Shown here one piece after another: positions 34,349 to 46,088 of a DNA stretch of 64,000 nucleotides; positions within the stretch are counted from its first letter, which is position 1; each line of letters starts with the position of its first letter. The DNA is from Aquarana catesbeiana. Taxonomy: Eukaryota > Chordata > Amphibia > Anura > Ranidae. Where the stretch lies: positions 63,801,685-63,865,684 of the forward strand of contig NC_133328.1 of assembly GCF_042186555.1 (NCBI RefSeq). Reading direction: 5' to 3'. The position numbers were made by a program, and so were the translations under genes. The notes beneath the pieces were generated by a model that saw nothing but the letters and a program-made list of their open reading frames with translations, was not told the DNA's origin and ran no database searches.

Positions 34349-34772
34349 AGCGGTAGAAAACCGCTATGCTTTTTTCAAATTTTTAAACCTGGAAGGTAAA
34401 TTTATAGTGTGCTAGTATGCATCACATACTAGCACATTATGTGAAACTTACCTTAAAATGAAGCCCTCCAGCGATGCACTGTCACCGCTGACAGGGCTTC
34501 CATCTTCACCGATCTTCCTTCCAGGTTCATGTCCTCTGACCGTCTGGCCGCGCCGCAATGACGTTACTCCTGTCCATGTACATGGGAGCCTCTAAGCACG
34601 GCACAGGACTCTGAAGTAACGGCACGGCCATGCCGTTCCTTCAGAGCGCATGCCGGTGACGTCACTGGCCCATTCGCAAGCAAATATCTCTTAAACGGTG
34701 CATGTTTAGGATATATTTACTATCCTATAGTTAACTATAGGTGAATGTCAACCATGGGAGTTTACTCCCACT
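34349..34772. mobile_element. TTAA MITE (AGCGGTAGAAA type)
   Basis: TTAA at 34,345-34,348 and 34,773-34,776; ends AGCGGTAGAAAACC and TTTACTCCCACT. Confidence 0.75.
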
Positions 34773-34776
34773 TTAA

Positions 34777-35670
34777 GTTATATTTAGGTAAAGCAGGCAT
34801 AGGGCATTGTAAGAACGACCCCCTCTTCCTTTTGATGTTATTAACCTAAACTGGATTGTCCTGATTCATTAAAAATCTGCAATTTTGGATGAACCAATGC
34901 ACACTGTCCTCATGTGCTGGATGAAAAGAACTATACCCCTAACAGCAGTATATAAAAAAGGTCACCCTGACTTTGCCACTTTAAAAAATGGCTGCCATAG
35001 TCCAATGGTAAAAAAAAAAAAAAAATTGAATGGAAAAATAAATAATATCAATCCCCAAAAAACAACAATATGCCTTTAAGTCAGTGTCATGTTAAACTCT
35101 AGATCCAAAACAATGAGCAAAATGACATAGTGAAGTGAATAAAAGGCCCGGTAAGCGGTCATATATATCTGGCAAGTAGCATTTAACCCATGGGGGTGAT
35201 GCACTGGATTTTGCCCGTTTGAAGAGTTGATTTTCCCAAGAAGTCTTACACTGGACACATGTTGATTGGACTTTTTGTTCAATAACTATGTAATATTGCT
35301 CACCATTTTGGATTTAGTGTTTATTGTGATGCTAACTTAAAACATATTGTTGATAGTTGGGATATTTTATTTTTTTTATATAAAGGGGAAGCATAACATT
35401 TATTTTTTGTTACATCTGCTTTATTTCCTTGTATTCGGGTACAATTGAGTGCAGCCTCCCCTTTCTTATTACTTTCACTCTTTTTATATTGGTATTTGAA
35501 CAGTTAATTATTTGATTCTTTTTTACTGAGTGCAATTGCAATATTTAAAAAAACATTTAGAAAAAGTACCATGCATTGTAGGTTTGACAAAATATAGGCT
35601 AATATGGAAAAAAAACGGTCTTGAGTAGAATAAAATTGGTAATATGGATTTGATCTTCAGAAGGTTTTAC
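34777..35670. other. No gene recognised
   Basis: AT-rich; a poly(A) stretch at about 35,012. No coding sequence. Confidence 0.4.
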
Positions 35671-35671
35671 C

Positions 35672-36552
35672 CCCTTCCTGACCAGGACATTTTTTTGCTA
35701 TACTTTAACTTGTAATTGCTCAGTCATGCAACACTGTATACAAATGAAATTTATATAATTTTTTTCACACAGATAGAGCTTTCTTTTGGTGGTATTTATA
35801 ATATATAAATGAAAAAAGACTGACATTTTGAAAAAAAACCCCATATCCAATAAAATCAAATTTCTTCCTACATTTAGGCCAAAATGTATTCTACTACATG
35901 TCACAAGAGCTGGCAGTGATCGGGGTGATCATGCTAACACTGCACTATACTATACTATTGGGGAAATTAGTATAGTTCTGATAGTTATCAAGATACTGAT
36001 CCCTACAGATACTATACTAGTAATGGTGGTGATCAGTGACTTATAGTGTGACTGTGATAGTGTGCTGGGCAATCAGGCACCAACTGACACTGGCTAGAAG
36101 GGACACTAACTGACTGACACTGAAGTCGCTAGTGACACTAATACAGTGACAATACTGTACACTGTAGTAATGACACTGGCTAAGTGACAGGAGTGATCAG
36201 GATAGCAATGAAGGGGTTAACTATGTGCCTAACAAGTGTATGTGTGATACTTTTACTTACAGATCTGGCTGGGTTTCTCCTTGCTTTCAGTTCTGAAAAA
36301 TAACTGATAGCAGGGAGAAATCCAGTCAGAGCCTGTGTTCAAAAACACACAGATCTCTGTGCTGTGATTGGCCGCAGCCAATCAGCAGGTATACAGCCAA
36401 AATGATTGGCTGTAGCCTGCTGACAAACTCGTGCTGTGTCAAATCACAGCAAAGATCAGCAGAGGGCGCACACACACCTCTAACTGGTACATTGCGTTGC
36501 CTGGGGCTGACATCCGCCACCAGGAAATGTACTGATGGCAGTCGGCAAGAGG
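35672..36552. mobile_element. Decayed TTAA-type element (family 1)
   Basis: Recognisable words TCATGCAACACTGTA and GAGCTTTCTTTTGGTGG; the right end ...GGCAAGAGG is followed by TTAA at 36,553-36,556. The left end has lost its TTAA. Confidence 0.65.
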
Positions 36553-36556
36553 TTAA

Positions 36557-37610
36557 GCAGACCCACAAACTGCATAGTTGTTGATTGCTGTTAATGAGAT
36601 TGTACAGGGATTGAGCAATTAGTTTGTTACGTGTGTAGTCAACTTTAAAGCAAGCATCCAGCGGATGAAGGTAGAGTTTTATTAGGCGGATGCCACCCAT
36701 TACACAAGTGAACATCTATGACTTGGGGAGAGGTAGGGGGAGGCCCGTCCTCTGCAGATGTCGGACCAGTACTATACCCTTATGCACTTTTTTGTATGTT
36801 GTGATATCATGGTACATTTATTTTGTTCACATGGTTTCAGCAAGCATCACACTGTGTATCTCCATATAAAAATACAAAATAAAATCTTTCTTGGATCACA
36901 CCTATATGTGGAAGGGGTAAGTTTGGAACAGATCCTGTACCAGGCTATGTACACAGCAGCCATGCTTACCGGTTTGGTTGTGGTTTTGTTACTAAGTATA
37001 AAACACCAACAACATAAAAGTTCACAATGTAACAAACTTCTTTTGGTTTTATTATATTTTCCTGATTCATTAAGAAAGGCTTCTGGAATAAAGCTACTTT
37101 ATCAACTTCAGTCCATGTTCAAGTGCTTTGTAGTTTAATGCTGGTCATTTATACACTCCAGACTCTATACAAACAATGCTGTGCACCTTTCCCATTTTTT
37201 GGCAACAAATGAAGATAATTCACTTTGCATTCAGGTAGTTTTTACTTTAACCTGACGGCAAGAAGTCCAAGATTAAATACAAGAAGACGAAGCATTATGG
37301 CATTCATAATTTAAGGCATAAATATGTTACATTATGCCCACGTTCTAGCTTATTTCTGCAAGGCACATATGGTAATAGCAAGGCAAACAATTTTACTTCA
37401 AAGCAGAATATTTATGGCATAAAATAAGTTAGTATTTTGGGTTTTTTTTTTTTTTTTTAAGTAAGACAATAAAATGTACATGTCCATTAGATCTCGCTTT
37501 CCAAGTCTTGTACCGCTGGTCAGAACAGTCCATTACAGTTCTAAGGCAAAACATGCTTGTAGCAGTGACCAGCCCAGAGTATCAGTTCTTGGTGTGCAGA
37601 CAAGCCAGAG
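36557..37610. other. Likely 3' untranslated region and downstream flank of the host gene
   Basis: Lies directly downstream of the minus-strand stop at 37,611. No repeat element recognised. Several AATAAA/ATTAAA-like strings occur on minus but the true end could not be chosen. Confidence 0.45.
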
Positions 37611-37788
37611 TCATTGATATTGCTGAATTAGTGGCACTTTGACAGTCTTGACTTCTGATATGTGTGAGGATTTCTGGATAATGCAGCTGGTTGTCCCCTG
37701 AAGCTTGTCCTTTCCTTGTGCGAGGTTTGTGAGCGCCATCGCTGCGTTGATTTCTCGCCAGTAGGTCTCATCCTTGCTGGCTCCTCTT
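37611..37788 (-). CDS. Terminal coding exon of an unidentified host gene
   Basis: After the acceptor GTGCAGTTAACAG the frame runs 59 codons including TGA at 37,611-37,613, with no interruptions. It reads GASKDETYWREINAAMALTN onward and ends KVPLIQQYQ. A charged, then Ser/Thr/Lys-rich, tail suggests a soluble or nuclear protein, but I do not recognise the family. Using this acceptor, the frame joins in phase with the 34-nt exon at 42.5 kb and the candidate at 45.9 kb. An alternative acceptor seven bases upstream also keeps a frame open. It contains no transposon motif and lies in one of the few repeat-free stretches. Confidence 0.65.
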
Positions 37789-37795
37789 CTGTTAA

Positions 37796-38260
37796 CTGCA
37801 CTAGATTAAGTGAAAGAAACACAATTGTGTCAGAGAATTTATGGTAAATCGGAAGCTAAAGATGTACAAGATGGTCACAAGCAGGGCTTAAAGCTAATTT
37901 AAAATGTCTTTTTAAATCATGCCCCCCACCCTGCATAATAAAAAAATATACAATATACATTTATATCTTTACATTACATAAGGTAATCATTATTTCTGCA
38001 TTGAATGGCTCTTGCATTTTAACATGTGAGCATTGTACAGTAATATTCTAAACCAAGGCTACAAGATAGCGCCACCTCTGGGAATGGGTCCATGACAACC
38101 TGGGCTCATAAGAAGTGGGTTGAATGATGTCAACAGTCAACTCAGCAGAATAAGGACATCTAGTGGTGGAAAAAAGTACTGCTGGAGTCAGTTCTAGATT
38201 TTATGATGCATACTTGCAGTGAAAGCCAACCTTTTAGTAAAATTAGTGAGCACACATTTG
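37796..38260. other. Intron sequence, no repeat recognised
   Basis: Intron of the minus-strand host gene; unremarkable. Confidence 0.4.

Positions 38261-38261
<1 letters not shown>

Positions 38262-38306
<45 letters not shown>
38262..38306. repeat. (TA)n microsatellite
   Basis: About 20 TA units; the Tc1-like element at 38,307 inserted into it, consistent with its TA target. Confidence 0.9.
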
Positions 38307-38309
<3 letters not shown>

Positions 38310-39890
38310 TGGGGACAGAAAGTATTCAGACCCCCTTAAATTTTTCACTCTTTGTTATATTGCAGCCATTTGCTAAAATCATTTAAGTTCTTTTTTCCTC
38401 ATTAATGTACACACAGCATCCCATATTGACAGAAAAACACAGAATTGTTGACATTTTTGCAGATTTATTAAAAAAGAAATACCTGAAATATCACATGGTC
38501 CTAAGTATTCAGACCCTTTGCTGTGACACTCATATATTTAACTCAGGTGCTGTCCATTTCTTCTGATCATCCTTGAGATGGTTCTACACCTTCATTTGAG
38601 TCCAGCTGTGTTTGATTATACTGATTGGACTTGATTAGGAAAGCCACACACCTGTCTATATAAGACCTTACAGCTCACAGTGCATGTCAGAGCAAATGAG
38701 AATCATGAGGTCAAAGGAACTTCCTGAAGAGCTCAGAGACAGAATTGTGGCAAGGCACAGATCTGGCCAAGGTTACTAAGAGCACAGTGGCCTCCATAAT
38801 CCTTAAATGGAAGACCAGAACCCTTCCCAGAGCTGGCTGTCCGGCCAAACTGAGCTATCGGGAGAGAAGAGCCTTGGTGAGAGAGGTAAAGAAGAACCCA
38901 AAGATCACTGTGGCTGAGCTCCAGAGATACAGTCGGGAGATGGGAGTAAGTTGTAGAAAGTCAACCATCACTGCAGCCCTCCACCAGTCGGGGCTTTATG
39001 GCAGAGTGGCCCGACGGAAGCCTCTCCCCAGTGCAAAACACATGAAAGCCTGCATGGAGTTTGCTAAAAAACACCTGAAGGACTCCAAGATGGTGAGAAA
39101 TAAGATTCTCTGGTCTGATGAGACCAAGATAGAACTTTTTGGCCTCAATTCTAAGTGGTATGTGTGGAGAAATCCAGGCACTGCTCATCACCTGTCCAAT
39201 ACAGTCCCAACAGTGAAGCATGGTGGTGGAAGCATCATGCTGTGGGGGTGTTTTTCAGCTGCAGGGACAGGGCGATTGGTTGCAATCGAGGGAAAGATGA
39301 ATGCAGCCAAGTACAGGGATATCTTGGACGAAAACCTTCTCCAGAGTGCTCAGGACCTCAGACTGGGCCGAAGGTTTACCTTCCAACAAGACAATGACCC
39401 TAAGCTAAAATAACGAAGGAGTGGCTTCACAAAAACTCAGTGACTGTTCTTGAATGGCCCAGCCAGAGCCCTGACTTAAACCCAATTGAACATCTCTGAA
39501 GAGACTAAAAAATGGCTGTCCACCAACGTTTACCATCCAACCTGACAGAACTAGAGAGGATCTGCAAGGAGGAATGGCAGAGGATCCCCAAATCCAGGTG
39601 TGAAAAACTTGTATCTTTCCCCAAAAGACTCATGGCTGTATTAGATCAAAAGGGAGCTTCTACTAAATACTGAGCAAAGGGTCTGAATACTTAGGACCAT
39701 GTGATATTTCAGTTTTTCTTTTTTAATAAATCTGCAAAAATATCAACAATTCTGTCTTTTTCTGTCAATATGGGGTGCTGTGTGTACATTAATGAGGAAA
39801 AAAAATGAACTTAAATGATTTTAGCAAATGGCTGCAATATAACAAAGAGTGAAACATGTAAGGGGGTCTGAATACTTTCCGTCCCCACTG
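38307..39890 (+). mobile_element. Full-length Tc1-like transposon (second family)
   Basis: Inverted ends CAGTGGGGACAGAAAGTATT and its near complement ending GTCCCCACTG at 39,890, with TA-rich flanks. Inner inverted repeats extend more than 200 bp. Same family as the fragment at 25,971. Confidence 0.92.
38705..39672 (+). pseudogene. Tc1-like transposase, broken
   Basis: ATG 38,705 begins [20 protein letters not shown], then a deletion in the DNA-binding region causes a frame change; the frame from 38,745 continues to 39,413. First catalytic Asp in LWSDETKIE, second in QQDNDPK, after which a deletion of about 7 bases shifts the frame before the Glu region (PDLNPIEHL, about 39,470). So the DNA-binding and catalytic parts are each damaged. 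Confidence 0.88.
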
Positions 39891-39900
39891 TATATATACA

Positions 39901-41261
39901 CACTATATTACCAAAAGCATTGGGACATCTGCCTTTACACTCACATGAACTTTAATGGCATCCCAGTCTTATGCCCTGTACACACGGTCGGATTTTCCGA
40001 TGGAAAATGTGTGATAGATCCTTGTTGTCGGAAATTCTGACCGTGTGTACGCTCCATCACACATTTTCCATCGGAATTTCCGACACACAAAGTTTGAGAG
40101 CTTGCTATAAAATTTTCCGACAACAAAATCCGTTGTCGGAAATTCCGATCGTGTGTACACAAATCCGACAGACAAAGTGCCATGCATGCTCAGAATAATT
40201 AAAGAGATGAAAGCTATTGGCTACTGCCCCGTTTATAGTCCTGACGTACGTGTTTTACGTCACCGCGTTCAGAATGATCGGATTTTCTGACAACTTTGTG
40301 TGACCGTGTGTATGCAAGACAAGTTTGAGCCAACATCCGTCGGAAAAAATCCTAGGATTTTGTTGTCGGAATGTCCGAACAAAGTCCGACCGTGTGTACG
40401 TAGGTTCAATATTGAGTTGGCCCACCCTTTGCAGTTATAACAGCTTCAACTCTTTTGGGAAGGCTGTCCACAAGGTTTAGGAGTGTGTCTATGGGAATGT
40501 TTGACTATTCTTCCAAAAGCGCATTTGTGAGGTCAGGCACTGATTGTTGGATGAAAAGGCCTGACTTGAGGTCTCCGCTCGAATTCATCCCAAAGGTGTT
40601 GTATCGGGTTGAGGTCAGGACTCTGTGCAGGCCAGTCTCATGTCCTTCCACCCCAAACTCGCTCTTCCATGTCTTTATGGACCTTGCTTTGTGCACTGGT
40701 TCAAATCATTTGGTGGAGGGGGGATTATGGTGTGGGGTTGTTTTTAAGGGGCTGGGCTTGCACCCTTAATTCCAGTGAAGGGAACTCTTAAGGCGTCAGC
40801 ATACCAAGACATTTTGGACAATTTCATACTCCCAACTTTGTGGCAACAGTTTGGGGATGGCTCCTTCCTGTTCCAACATGACTGCGCACCAGTGCACAAA
40901 GCAAGGTCCATAAAGACATGGATGAGCGAGTTTCGGGTGGAGGAACTTGACTGGCCTGCACAGAGTCCTGACCTCAACCCCATAGAACACCTTTGGGATG
41001 AATTTGAGTGGAGCCTGTGAGCCAGGCCTTCTCGTCCAACATCAGTGCCTGACCTCACAAATGTGCTTCTGGAAGAATGGTCAAACATTCCCATAGACAC
41101 ACTCCTAAACCTTGTGGACAGCCTTCCCAGAAGAGTTGACGCTGTTATAACCGCAAAGGGTGGGACCACTCAATATTGAACCCTACAGACTAAGACTGGG
41201 GTGCCATTAAAGTTCATGTGCGTGTAAAGGCAAGTGTCCCAATACTTTTGGTAATATAGTG
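39901..41261. mobile_element. Palindromic Tc1-like element (copy B)
   Basis: Begins CACTATATTACCAAAAG and ends TTTTGGTAATATAGTG, with TA after the right end. The two halves are inverted copies; the right one encodes [13 protein letters not shown] (near 40,970). A Harbinger-type MITE sits in its left arm. No complete transposase. Confidence 0.82.
39972..40400. mobile_element. Harbinger-type MITE (copy 2)
   Basis: Ends TGCCCTGTACACACGGTC and GACCGTGTGTACGTAGG, TTA at the left. The interior shares CACACAAAGTTTGAGAGC, CTATAAAATTTTCCGACA and a GAGCATGC..GGCACTTTGT block (inverted) with the Harbinger right end at 12.4-12.7 kb. A few host bases are missing at the right junction. Confidence 0.82.
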
Positions 41262-41263
41262 TA

Positions 41264-41893
41264 TATAATGATAACTTGTCTCCATATTCTGCAGCACCAT
41301 GCAAAGAATTCTGAACCATTTACACTGGTTCCAACTCCAAGGGAAATTATGATCTAAAGTCCATTGTGCATGTCATACAAACATAACATCCTTCCAGTAA
41401 AACTCCCAGTATGTTTTTGGATGGTAGATAAAACTGGCGCATTCAGCGAAAATAAACAAAAATTAGACTGAAACTTTCCACAAGGACTGTGCGTATATTT
41501 AAATAAGTATTTTAATTTTGTTAAATGGGTTGTTTTAAAATGATTATTTCCTGGAAAAAGGTTATACTTTAAAAGATCCGTCTAGCCTAGATGTTATTTT
41601 AAGCAGAAAATATCCCTAGTGGGCTAAGTCATTCTCTGCTTAGTTATATCTCTTGGACACTATAGAAGCACTAGATCTCCCTGACATAATTCTGATCGGT
41701 TCCCCCACCCAGCTCTGCATCCAGTGGATCCCTGCTGTGCTCAGCATTACAGAAAAAATCCAACAGAGTGGGCACAGCAGGTGTGCAGACCCAGGAACTC
41801 AGCACAGAGATGATCTACAATTTCAAAGCCCCCTTACTATAGACGTCCAATGGAAGACCACCTAGCAGTCCCAGAACTTTCATCCTTCCCCCT
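41264..41893. other. No gene recognised
   Basis: Intron of the host gene; no repeat ends identified. Confidence 0.4.
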
Positions 41894-41897
41894 TTAA

Positions 41898-42422
41898 AGT
41901 GTTACTAAACCCACAACAGTAAAATAAGTGCGTATATGCAGTAAAGCATGCTTGTTATACTCACTGTGGAACCTAAGGAATTCATCCTGCGCATTGTGTA
42001 AAAAGGATGTTTGATCCTGTCTTCTCTGCTCCTCCCCTTCTTCCACAGTCCCCACTCCATCTCCTAATAGTACAGAGCCTTGGGGGCACTATGCACATGC
42101 TCAGTTTGGTCTGTATTACTAGAGAGTTTTTTTTTTTTAGAGTTTTTTTTTTCTGGGAGTGCATGTGATCAGCACAGGGCCAATCAGCACTGTCCAGACA
42201 GAGGGTTACGGATCCTGCAGGCTCATAGGACAGTCAGAGGAGAATGAAAACTCCTATTACTAGCTTTAACCAGACACTGATAGAAGTCACAAGACTGCTA
42301 TATACTGCTGATAAGGAAAGGTATTTAGCAGTTTATGTTTACTAAATCAATTGCATTTCCATGTTCTGTGTACTGTGGGAGATCAGATATAGTGAATGCA
42401 GGGTCCTGGGTTTAGTAACACT
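41898..42422. mobile_element. TTAA MITE (AGTGTTACTAAACCC type)
   Basis: TTAA at 41,894-41,897 and 42,423-42,426, with near-perfect inverted ends AGTGTTACTAAACCCA and TGGGTTTAGTAACACT. Confidence 0.9.
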
Positions 42423-42511
42423 TTAATTGCTTACTACTGACTTCTGTCCTCCTGTACATAACATAAAAAATAAACACCATACATAATCTCACTTCAATCC
42501 ACCACACTCAC

Positions 42512-42545
42512 CTTTGGCACTTACTTGGTCCTGATTCCACAGTAT
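42512..42545 (-). CDS. 34-nt microexon of the host gene
   Basis: On minus: acceptor TGCTTTGTTTCAG, 34 coding bases, donor AAAG|GTGAGTG. In the frame that joins the terminal exon it reads DTVESGPSKCQ plus a split Arg codon completed by the 37.8-kb exon. The same bases in another frame also pass, but this one links both neighbours. Confidence 0.55.
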
Positions 42546-42739
42546 CTGAAACAAAGCAGAGATACCAAGTCAGTCAATTTTGTCAGCTATATAGGATGAA
42601 AGTTAAAACCCAATCAAATGTTCAGGTTCAATCAGCTAAATACATTGCAGGTACATGAAAACAATTTTTTTAAGAAAGCAGCAACAATCTAAGCAGAAAC
42701 GTTTGCCCCCTGTCAGGATGCTGCAGAGAAGGACCCTTG

Positions 42740-43307
42740 CTCTCACAGTTTCCACTCTAATTCATCCCAAAGGTGTTCTATTGGGTTGAGGTCAGGACTC
42801 TGTGCAGGCCAGTCAAGTTCCTCAACCCCAACCTCGCTCATTTGTCTTTATGAACCTTGCTTTGTGCACTGGTGCACAGTCATGTTGGAACAGGCAGGGA
42901 CCATCCCCAAACTGTTCCCACAGAGTTGGGAGTATGAAATTGTCCAAAATGTCTTTATATGCTGATGCCTTAGGAGTTCCCTTCACTGGAACTAAGGAGC
43001 AAAGCCCAACCCCTGAAAAACAACCCCACACCATAATCCCCCCTCCACCAATTAATTTGGACCAGTGCACACAGCAAGGTCCATAAAGACATGGATGAGT
43101 GAGTTTGGGGTGCAGGAACTTGACTGGCCTGAGCAGAGTCCTGACCTCAACCCAATAGAACATCTTTGGGATGTATTAGAGCGGAGGCTGCGAGCCAGGC
43201 CTTCTCATCCACATCAATTCCTGGCCTCACAAATGCAATTCTGGAAAAATGGTCAAATATTCCCACCTTGTGGACAGCCTTCCCAGAAGAGTTAAAGCTG
43301 TTATAGC
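42740..43307. mobile_element. Palindromic Tc1-like element (copy C), both ends truncated
   Basis: Contains the central inverted arms with the [12 protein letters not shown] coding trace (near 43,150) but neither outer terminus. Confidence 0.75.
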
Positions 43308-43399
43308 GCATGTATTAGCATGCAACAGAATGCTACAGTGTGATTCCAGCATTAGGCCACTCTTGATGTGCCAAGTTGGCAGTACAACTTTCAGCTCCA

Positions 43400-43784
43400 A
43401 ACTACTGAAAGTGCACAAGCCGATACCTCTCCAGGTAAGACATCCCCAAGTAGCTCCTGCTTTGAATGAGTGGGTGCCGGTCCAGTCTGTGACCTGAGGA
43501 ACTGCAAGCTTTATTCATTAAAATCCAAATGGTACAAACATTACAGACCCAGGACACAGGATGACAGCACAAATGTTAACGTGTTTCACGCAGGATGCCC
43601 TTAGTCATAGTTATAGTTATAGTTATAGTTATAGTTATGACTAAGCGCATCCTGCATGAAACGCGTTAACATTTGTGCTGTCATCCTGTGTCCTGGGTCT
43701 GTATGGTTTGTACCATTTGGATTTTAGTGAACAAAGCTTGCATTTCTCTGAAGACTGGAGCTCTGTCAACCTTTTCTTATACTT
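43400..43784 (+). mobile_element. Long-hairpin retroposon (copy B)
   Basis: A 385-bp insertion flanked by an exact 14-bp duplication AACTTTCAGCTCCA (43,386-43,399 and 43,785-43,798). It has a 104-nt unpaired 5' part, a 238-bp near-perfect hairpin (43,504-43,741) whose loop is a TTATAG tandem repeat, and a 43-nt tail ending CTTTTCTTATACT. The right arm carries TGACTAAG (43,638) and AAACGCGTTA (43,659). No ORF and no poly(A). Confidence 0.75.
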
Positions 43785-44160
43785 AACTTTCAGCTCCAGC
43801 CCCTTTATACTTAAGGAAATAGGTGGAGATTAGTAAGAAGGGGCTTTGTGTACGTTGTTAAAATATTGCCCCCCATGTATTGGAGATCTGGTTACTGTAA
43901 AGTGGTGGCATCAGACTTCAGTCATGCATGTTGTTTCAGGTGTCCTGTGTTAATACACCAAAAATCCCCCACTGGTCTGTTCACCACCCAGCATGTGGCC
44001 ACCTCACCACCCAGTACTCTTCTGAGACTTATCAACAACAAACCCTGAAGGTGGAAAGGAACATGAAGTGGAGCAAGTATGACAGATGATGTCTATAAAC
44101 ATTATAAGAATAGCTGTAAACCTCAGAATTGACATATGCACAAAGCATATCCCTCTATAG

Positions 44161-44317
44161 CAGGGGTCTCAAACTGGTGGCCCTCCAGCTGTTGCAAAAC
44201 TACAAGTCCCATGAGGCATTGCAAAGCTGACAGTTACAAGCATGAATCCCACAGGCAGAGGCATGATGGGACTTGTAGTTTTGCAACAGCTGGAGGGCCG
44301 CCAGTTTGAGACCCCTG
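44161..44317. mobile_element. hAT MITE, palindromic
   Basis: CAGGGGTCTCAAACTGG ends in inverted orientation, with exact 8-bp duplication CTCTATAG at 44,153-44,160 and 44,318-44,325; nearly a complete hairpin. Confidence 0.92.
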
Positions 44318-44325
44318 CTCTATAG

Positions 44326-44682
44326 TGTGTACTTGTCTCAATTAAAAGCACTAAGTGTAATTTCTGTCTGCTGCTTCATTCATCTGCTATCAGCATGAAT
44401 CACTTCTGAAAATTTTTCCTGACACCAAGACAAAAAAAGGTGACAGGGGAGGGAACTCCAGCAGATTGACAGCTTCATCTCTGTTCCTGTGTGTTGTATG
44501 AAGGGGGTGCGTCCCTTCCCTCCAATCAGCTCTCAGAGCTCTCCTCACTGAGCTCTGCAGAGTGTAACTTCAGCTCTCTGCCCCCTTTTTTCTGAACTCT
44601 GAGACAAGCTTATAAATTCATCACTTTGAACAGATGTAGTGAAGAATGCAGATAGACAGATGCCATGTATGTAGGAGGATTT
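44326..44682. other. No gene recognised
   Basis: Intron sequence. Confidence 0.4.
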
Positions 44683-44857
44683 GGGGTGGATTTACCAAAA
44701 CTGGAGAGTGCAAAATCTGGTGCAGCTGTGCATGGTAACCAATCAACTTCTAACTTCAGCTTGTTCTATTAAGCTTTGACAATAAAACCTGGAAGCTGAT
44801 TGCTTACTATGCAGAGCCGCACCAGATATTGCACTCCCCAGTTTTAGTAAATCTGTG
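44683..44857. mobile_element. MITE related to 27,544
   Basis: Palindromic; shares GAGAGTGCAAAATCTGGTG and CTGGAAGCTGATTG. The right end has diverged. Confidence 0.75.
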
Positions 44858-45878
44858 TTTCACCTGGGGATAGTCCCTTCATTGGGTATATGTAAGGATT
44901 TACAACCACTTAAAATAAGTCCCCAGGAGCTCTACATAATATACATCACAAGTAGACCATTGTGACCATCATTCCTGTAACACCAATAGGAAGCCCAACC
45001 ATCCTACTCTTATACCATGGTACATATCCATTGAGACACATTCGCAGAAAACAGAAGCGTGGCCCAGTATAATTATAAGACAATTAGTGGTTAGTGCAGG
45101 CAAGGCCTGAGCATATCTGTTGGAGAAGACCATAGGCAAGGAGTGGGGTTTGGGAGATACCACACTGTCCTACCCTCCCAACCAATGATGGGCTTTGAAA
45201 ACGACTATGTCTGTGGTATAGCCACTGCCTTTAACTTACAATGCAACTCCTAAATAAAAACTGAAACGACTCTATTAATGCAATATCGAAGTAGTCCATG
45301 TACATATGTTCTGTGATTATGATAACAAAGCCAGTATATGTATTCCAAAATACACACTACGCCAATGAAAACCCTCTGTCTTTTTCAATGCAATGTGGAG
45401 ATTTCATTGTGTGAGTTAAAAATGGTCATATTTTCACAGCATGCCTCTTATAAAAATAAACTGAAATAGTAAGCGATTAATGAAAACCACACTTAAGGCT
45501 GTTTTTAATAAAACAAAATGTAATGGGGGAATAAAATAAGGCAATAAGCTGAACATTATCGCAGTCGGCATAGCGGAGCGTCTTTTTAGAGGTCAGAAAG
45601 TTCTTTATGAGCTCTGGACAAAAAAAGCTGCTTCAGTAAACTTGCAAAATCCCCCACACTTTGTGCTATGTGCAGAAAGTCCCATAAACTTTTACAGTAA
45701 AATCATGTTGATGTATGCCACGTGCCAAGACCACAAAGGTTTTTTTTTTTTGCAAGAAAGTTTTCATGAGATGTTTTCTACTGACCCACAAACCTGACGC
45801 TGTCTTTTCCATACATCTCAGGACATTTCTTTTGCACCCTCGGCACTAACACCATTTTTTCTCAAATACTACACTCAC
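44858..45878. other. Intron sequence, no gene or repeat recognised
   Basis: Nothing beyond AT-rich sequence is seen. Confidence 0.4.
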
Positions 45879-45909
45879 CAAATTGCAGGTTCTCACGAGA
45901 GGGAGAGAT
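45879..45909 (-). CDS. Candidate further exon of the host gene
   Basis: Acceptor ending GTCACAG (or six bases earlier, ATAGTAG), then codons ISPSRENLQF and a split base, then donor GTGAGTG. Joined to the 42.5-kb exon the frame stays open and in phase. Short and unsupported by homology, so tentative. Confidence 0.42.
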
Positions 45910-46088
45910 CTGTGACTACTATGAAGAAGAAAACATCAAATCTTCAAATTTGTTAAGATGGACATTAGACAGCAGCCAGGCAGTAGTGTATTTAGGTTTT
46001 GTGCTGCCCTAGGCCTAACTAAACTCATGCATCCCCTAATTTAAATGACCCACCCCTTCCTGTCAAGGCCACACCCCTTGCTGTTTAA

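Noticed and set aside
38262..38306. (TA)n tract as a possible origin or regulatory element
   Set aside because: A plain microsatellite; it explains the Tc1 insertion by target preference.
43570..43680. Hairpin considered as a microRNA precursor gene
   Set aside because: The stem is far longer than a typical precursor and is bounded by a target duplication, so it is an insertion; small-RNA data would be needed to reconsider.
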